NCBI GenBank assembly: GCA_018609665.1
Contig: JAHENN010000279.1
Span: forward strand, 1 to 8,857
Direction: 5' to 3'
From: Haloarculaceae archaeon
Lineage (GTDB): Archaea > Halobacteriota > Halobacteria > Halobacteriales > Haloarculaceae
DNA length: 8,857 bases
Position 1 is the stretch's first letter, and each line of letters opens with the position of its first letter. This document shows, in pieces, positions 6,360 to 8,857 of this stretch. Position numbers and translations under genes: made by a program. A model generated the notes under the pieces. That model saw nothing but the letters and a program-made list of their open reading frames with translations, was not told the origin of the DNA and ran no database searches.

Positions 6360-7175
6360 TCAGGGGGCCGCCCCGGCGTCCCGCCCGGCCTCGGGCGGCC
6401 GGCCGCGGGGATACAGCGCCCAGAAGGCCCACAGCGTCACGACGGCGGCGAGGGCCGCGAGCGTAGCGGCCCAGAACGAGTCTGTCAGGAACTCGAGGAC
6501 GGCGACGGTGGTTCCGAGCAGCGCAAGCGGGAGCGCGAGCCAACGGGCCGCGTCGGACCAGAGCGCCGCTGCCGTGGCGAGCAGTCCGGCGAGCGCGAGC
6601 GCGTACAGGCCGAGTGCGGCGTACAGGGGACCGGCCGCGGCGACGGTCCCGGGGAGTTCCTCGCCGGTAGGGAGTCCGCCGGCGACGGCGCCGGCGAGGA
6701 CCACGAGGAGAGCGCCGCCGAGGAGCCGCCCCTCGCTTCCCGACAGCGGACCGACGGCGACGGCGAGGGTCCCGAGTCCGGTGGACAGAAGCCCGAGACC
6801 CGCCAGGACCACCGCCAGAACACTCCACGTGCCGGCGCCGGCCAGCGGAATCGCCTCGCGGCCGAACTCGACTGCCGCCCAGGGCAGCAGAACAGCCAGA
6901 CCGCCGACGAGGGCGCCGGCCTCGAGCAGGAACCGCGGCCTCCGCCGGAGGTTCGCCCACGTTACCAGCCCGGCCAGGAGTCCGGCCTCCAGCAGCGCGA
7001 ACAGCGTGACTGACAGCACCGCGAGCAGCACGAGGCCGGCGAAGAACATCCCCATTCCGTCGCCTTCGGGTTCGGACGGCGCCTCGGCGAACACGGTCCC
7101 GATTGCGGCGGCCCCGGCGAGGGCACAGAGGAGGGCGACCCCCGCGATGCCGTACGAGCGAGCGTCGGCGTCCAT
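6360..7175 (-). CDS. polytopic membrane protein, unknown function
   Basis: This 271-residue protein is almost entirely hydrophobic. I count about eight likely membrane helices, near residues 8-30, 43-68, 84-100, 115-141, 150-168, 182-203, 212-230 and 234-254. They are joined by short loops such as ANLRRRPRF (74-82), whose positive charge suggests a cytoplasmic side. It ends in a short polar tail, PRGRPPEAGRDAG. Ala, Leu and Gly dominate. I recognise no transporter or enzyme signature. The ATG at 7175 is supported by an A/T-rich element at 7201-7209. It lies 48 bases upstream of the flavoprotein gene on the same strand, so co-transcription is likely. A shared role is possible but not shown. 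It diverges from thrB. Confidence 0.78.
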   Translation of the reverse strand: MDADARSYGIAGVALLCALAGAAAIGTVFAEAPSEPEGDGMGMFFAGLVLLAVLSVTLFALLEAGLLAGLVTWANLRRRPRFLLEAGALVGGLAVLLPWAAVEFGREAIPLAGAGTWSVLAVVLAGLGLLSTGLGTLAVAVGPLSGSEGRLLGGALLVVLAGAVAGGLPTGEELPGTVAAAGPLYAALGLYALALAGLLATAAALWSDAARWLALPLALLGTTVAVLEFLTDSFWAATLAALAAVVTLWAFWALYPRGRPPEAGRDAGAAP

Positions 7176-7178
7176 AAT

Positions 7179-7200
7179 CCGTGGATGGCAGCCTCCACGG
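7179..7200. promoter_or_regulatory. inverted repeat between TATA element and start codon
   Basis: CCGTGGA (7179-7185) and TCCACGG (7194-7200) are exact reverse complements separated by 8 bases. They occupy nearly the whole stretch between the predicted TATA element (7201-7209) and the ATG at 7175 of the membrane protein gene. Binding there would block transcription of the membrane protein/flavoprotein pair. As RNA it would be mostly upstream of or at the transcript start, so a DNA operator is the better reading. Confidence 0.4.
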
Positions 7201-7210
7201 CATAATTTTC
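7201..7210 (-). promoter_or_regulatory. TATA element for the membrane protein/flavoprotein pair
   Basis: The minus strand reads GAAAATTATG, preceded by CGGAG. Initiation about 26 bases downstream (near 7179) would leave a leader of about 4 bases before the ATG at 7175. The spacer to thrB (7176-7318, 143 bases) holds this promoter, a tandem repeat, two inverted repeats and the thrB promoter. Confidence 0.5.
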
Positions 7211-7232
7211 CTCCGAATATGTGGAAACTATC

Positions 7233-7260
7233 GCGTCGCCCGCGTCGCCCGCGCGAGCCC
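7233..7260. repeat. short tandem direct repeat in the spacer before thrB
   Basis: GCGTCGCCC occurs twice back to back (7233-7241, 7242-7250), followed by a degenerate third unit, GCGCGAGCCC (7251-7260). It lies between the two divergent promoters. It could be a simple slippage repeat or a cluster of binding sites; nothing in the sequence decides. Confidence 0.4.
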
Positions 7261-7263
7261 CCT

Positions 7264-7279
7264 CCCGCCGAAGGGCGGG
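7264..7279. promoter_or_regulatory. perfect inverted repeat just upstream of the thrB TATA element
   Basis: CCCGCC-GAAG-GGCGGG has 6-base perfect arms and lies 8 bases before the T-run that serves as the thrB TATA element. The placement resembles the G/C inverted repeats at 988-998 and 4021-4044, which also sit immediately upstream of TATA elements. A candidate regulator site, unproven. Confidence 0.3.
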
Positions 7280-7285
7280 GTCGCT

Positions 7286-7295
7286 ACCTTTTTGC
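7286..7295 (+). promoter_or_regulatory. TATA element for thrB
   Basis: ACCTTTTTGC is centred about 28 bases before the ATG at 7319, giving a leaderless transcript. It supports 7319 over the in-frame upstream ATG at 7181, which would add 46 residues lying across this promoter. Confidence 0.5.
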
Positions 7296-7318
7296 CCGCC
7301 GTCACGGAAGTCCGGGGT

Positions 7319-8194
7319 ATGCTCACCGTCAGGGCCCCCGCGACGAGCGCGAACCTCGGCAGCGGGTTCGACGTCTTCGGGGCAGCCCTGGGACGGCCGG
7401 CCGACGTGGTCCGGCTCGAGCGGGCCGACCGCACCACCATCCGGGTGACCGGCGCCGGCAGCCAGTACATTCCGGAGGACCCCGAGGAGAACACCGTCGG
7501 TGCCGTCGCGGAGGCGCTGGACGCCCCTGCCCGCATCGAGATCGACAAGGGTGTGCGGCCGGCCTCCGGGCTGGGGTCGTCGGCGGCGTCGGCGGCCGCG
7601 GCGGCCGTCGGGCTCAACGAGCTGTACGGCCGCGGCTTCTCCCGCGAGGAGCTCGTCTCCGTCGCCGCCGAGGGCGAGGCGGTCGTCTCGGGGGCCGCCC
7701 ACACGGACAACGTCGCCCCGTCGATCATGGGTGGCTTCACGATCGCCCGCGAGGACGGCGTCACACAGGTCGACGCGTCCATCCCGCTGGTCACCTGCCT
7801 CCCCGAGACCGTCGTCTCGACCCGCGACGCCCGGGCTGTCGTCCCCGACGGGATGCGGATGGAACAGCTCGTCGACGTGGTCGGCAGCGCCGCGACGCTT
7901 GCGGTCGGGATGGTCCGCGACGACCCGGCGCTGGTCGGGACGGGGATGGCCGACGGCGTCGTCACGCCGGCCCGCGCCGAGCTCATCACCGGCTACGACG
8001 CGGTCCAGGAGGCCGCCCTCGAGGCCGGCGCGACGGGCGTCACCATCTCCGGGGCCGGCCCGGCCGTCATCGCCGCCTGCCGCGAGCCGGACCGCCGCGA
8101 AATCGCCAGCGCGATGCTCGACGCCTTCGACGACGCCGGCGTCGACGCCCGCGCCTACCAGACCCAAATCGGGCAGGGCACGAGTATACACTGA
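7319..8194 (+). CDS. thrB: homoserine kinase
   Basis: This 291-residue cytoplasmic GHMP kinase phosphorylates the hydroxyl of L-homoserine with ATP, the step before threonine synthase in threonine synthesis. The N-terminal motif ATSANLGSGFDVFGAAL is at 8-24. The ATP-binding motif GVRPASGLGSSAASAAAA is at 78-95, within which PxxxGLGSS is diagnostic. HTDNVAPSIMGG at 128-139 is the homoserine-kinase version of the active-site loop, and the third GHMP motif TISGAGPAVIA is at 242-252. The length fits the family. The HxDNVAP block separates it from mevalonate and shikimate kinases. The ATG at 7319 starts right at the conserved N-terminal strand (MLTVRAPATS). It stands alone, with no other threonine-pathway gene in the window, and ends before a convergent acyl-CoA dehydrogenase gene with a hairpin/T-run terminator between them. 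Confidence 0.95.
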   Translation: MLTVRAPATSANLGSGFDVFGAALGRPADVVRLERADRTTIRVTGAGSQYIPEDPEENTVGAVAEALDAPARIEIDKGVRPASGLGSSAASAAAAAVGLNELYGRGFSREELVSVAAEGEAVVSGAAHTDNVAPSIMGGFTIAREDGVTQVDASIPLVTCLPETVVSTRDARAVVPDGMRMEQLVDVVGSAATLAVGMVRDDPALVGTGMADGVVTPARAELITGYDAVQEAALEAGATGVTISGAGPAVIAACREPDRREIASAMLDAFDDAGVDARAYQTQIGQGTSIH

Positions 8195-8211
8195 CCGCTG
8201 GAGATAAGCAT

Positions 8212-8240
8212 CCGCGAGCGCGCCGACGGCGCGCGAGCGG
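8212..8240 (+). repeat. hairpin after thrB with tandem G-A mismatches and a GAC loop
   Basis: The strand folds as CCGC, GA, GCGCGCC, loop GAC, GGCGCGC, GA, GCGG. That is a 4-base outer stem, a symmetrical GA/GA internal loop, a perfect 7-base inner stem and a 3-base loop. Tandem GA mismatches of this orientation commonly form stable sheared pairs in RNA. It begins 18 bases after the thrB stop and is followed by a second hairpin of the same design. Confidence 0.5.
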
Positions 8241-8322
8241 TTCCCCGGACGCGAGCGACGCGAGCGTCCGGCAGAAGTTTTTCCCCACGTTTTTGCGAGC
8301 GAGCGGCTCCCCGCAGCGAGCG
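8214..8322 (+). repeat. cluster of seven GCGAGCG heptamers
   Basis: GCGAGCG starts at 8214, 8233, 8251, 8260, 8295, 8299 and 8316, all within the spacer between thrB and the acyl-CoA dehydrogenase gene. Four copies build the arms and internal loops of the two hairpins. From memory, GCGAGCG-rich runs are common between haloarchaeal genes, so this may be a dispersed intergenic repeat rather than a site special to this locus. Confidence 0.55.
8245..8294 (+). terminator. hairpin plus T-runs, likely thrB terminator
   Basis: CCGGACGC (8245-8252) and GCGTCCGG (8264-8271) are perfect 8-base arms. Inside them, GA mismatches flank a GC/GC pair and a GAC loop. Two T5 runs follow at 8278-8282 and 8290-8294. 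Archaeal RNA polymerase terminates at T-runs in the non-template strand, so thrB transcription probably ends here. The T-runs are the stronger part of the evidence. Confidence 0.55.
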
Positions 8323-8326
8323 GAGC
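8306..8326. repeat. third imperfect hairpin in the convergent spacer
   Basis: GCTCC (8306-8310) and GGAGC (8322-8326) are complementary with an 11-base loop. An alternative pairing uses CCGC with GCGG inside and GCT with AGC outside. It is weaker than the two hairpins to its left but extends the row of G/C stems across this spacer. Confidence 0.3.
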
Positions 8327-8341
8327 GCGAACCTGAGGGAG

Positions 8342-8348
8342 TAAAAAG
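8342..8348 (-). terminator. T-run after the acyl-CoA dehydrogenase stop
   Basis: On the minus strand GCTTTTTA lies 7 bases after the TAA stop at 8357-8355. A T5 run at this place is a plausible archaeal terminator for the leftward gene. There is no stable stem directly before it, as is usual for factor-independent archaeal termination. Confidence 0.4.
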
Positions 8349-8354
8349 CGGGTG

Positions 8355-8857
8355 TTAGAAGCCCTTGCCCTGGAGTTCGCGGGCGATGATCATCTTCTGG
8401 ATTTCGGTGGTTCCCTCGTAGATCTGGGTGATCTTGGCGTCGCGGTAGAGCCGCTCGGCGTCGAAGTCGTCGACGTATCCCGAACCGCCGTGAATCTGGA
8501 CGCACTCGTTGGCGTTCCTGACGGCAATCCTCGAGGCGAACTCCTTGGCCATCGACGCGAGCTTCGTCAGCTGACCGTCGGCGTGGTCGACGGACCACGC
8601 GGACTTGTAGGTGAGCTGGCGTGCGGCCTCGGTCTCGGTGTGCATGTCGGCGAGTTTGTGCTGGATGGCCTGGAAGTCGCCGATGGGGCGGCCGAACTGC
8701 TCGCGCTGTTCGGCGTACTCCAGGGCGCGCTCGGCGGCGCCCTTCGCGATGCCGACGCCCTGGGCCGCGACGGCGGTGCGGGTCTCGTCGAAGAACTGCA
8801 TCAACTGGAGGAAGCCGGCGCCCTGGGTGCCGACGAGGTTCTCCTCGGGGACGCGCA
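8355..8857 (-). CDS. acyl-CoA dehydrogenase, C-terminal part (runs off the window)
   Basis: The last 166 residues of an FAD-dependent acyl-CoA dehydrogenase are present; the frame is open to the right edge, beginning RVPEENLVGTQGAGFLQ. The enzyme makes the alpha,beta double bond in acyl-CoA during beta-oxidation or branched-chain amino acid breakdown, passing electrons to ETF. The segment covers the end of the middle beta domain and the C-terminal helical domain: ALEYAEQREQFGRPIGDFQA (FAD and dimer contacts), CVQIHGGSGYVDDFDAERLY (usually GGYGY, here GGSGY), and QIYEGTTEIQKMIIARE, whose Glu after Tyr is the usual position of the catalytic base. The N-terminal 200 or so residues lie outside the window. 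Chain-length preference cannot be read from this part. It converges on thrB with a 160-base spacer. Confidence 0.93.
   Translation of the reverse strand, partial: RVPEENLVGTQGAGFLQLMQFFDETRTAVAAQGVGIAKGAAERALEYAEQREQFGRPIGDFQAIQHKLADMHTETEAARQLTYKSAWSVDHADGQLTKLASMAKEFASRIAVRNANECVQIHGGSGYVDDFDAERLYRDAKITQIYEGTTEIQKMIIARELQGKGF

Noticed and set aside
7264..7293. Hairpin followed by a T-run as a terminator
   Set aside because: No plus-strand gene lies just upstream to be terminated. The T-run has the right spacing to be the thrB TATA element.
7181..7318. N-terminal extension of thrB to the ATG at 7181
   Set aside because: The conserved ThrB N-terminus begins at 7319, and the TATA element and inverted repeats fall inside the extension.
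6301..8358. Long plus-strand open frame antisense to the membrane protein and across thrB
   Set aside because: Low-complexity Arg/Pro/Ala composition and overlap with thrB in another frame, where GHMP motifs are clear.
1..8857. A defence island, CRISPR array, prophage or other novel multi-gene system
   Set aside because: No spaced direct repeats, nuclease, methylase, integrase, toxin-antitoxin or transposase signatures were seen. The genes are ordinary haloarchaeal chromosome content.

Overview
The window looks like ordinary chromosome from a halophilic archaeon (class Halobacteria). The DNA is very GC-rich and the proteins are strongly acidic (many Asp and Glu, few Lys). Most genes begin with an A/T-rich element about 26 bases before the ATG and have no clear Shine-Dalgarno site, which is the leaderless-mRNA promoter layout of haloarchaea. 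I see no rRNA, tRNA, CRISPR array, insertion sequence or phage gene.

Layout. Positions 1-38 (minus) hold the first codons of a gene that leaves the window. Positions 87-871 (minus) hold a PAS-domain sensor protein with a chemoreceptor-like helical tail; its reading frame is broken by an apparent one-base deletion near 816-819. Diverging from it, 1032-2663 (plus) encodes a two-helix potassium channel with two cytoplasmic RCK/TrkA modules. This converges, with a 6-base gap, on an FAD/NAD(P)H oxidoreductase at 2670-3920 (minus). Diverging from that is a conserved haloarchaeal protein of unknown function at 4075-4665 (plus), whose stop codon overlaps the stop of a small membrane protein at 4662-4919 (minus). 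Upstream on the minus strand are an amine-oxidase/protoporphyrinogen-oxidase-like flavoprotein (4998-6311) and a roughly eight-helix membrane protein (6360-7175), which are probably co-transcribed. Diverging from them is thrB, homoserine kinase, at 7319-8194 (plus). It converges on the C-terminal part of an acyl-CoA dehydrogenase (8355-8857, minus) that runs off the right edge.

How the genes relate. They do not form one pathway. They are a mix of ion transport and sensing, redox flavoproteins, threonine synthesis and fatty-acid oxidation, arranged as divergent and convergent pairs with short spacers. I found no convincing undescribed multi-gene system.

The points most worth a second look are: the frameshifted PAS gene; a potassium channel with an unusual filter (A-T-G-Y-G) and a degenerate first nucleotide-binding motif; two adjacent hairpins of matching architecture (G-A/G-A internal mismatch, GAC loop) between thrB and the acyl-CoA dehydrogenase gene; and perfect inverted repeats next to several predicted promoters, which are candidate operators.
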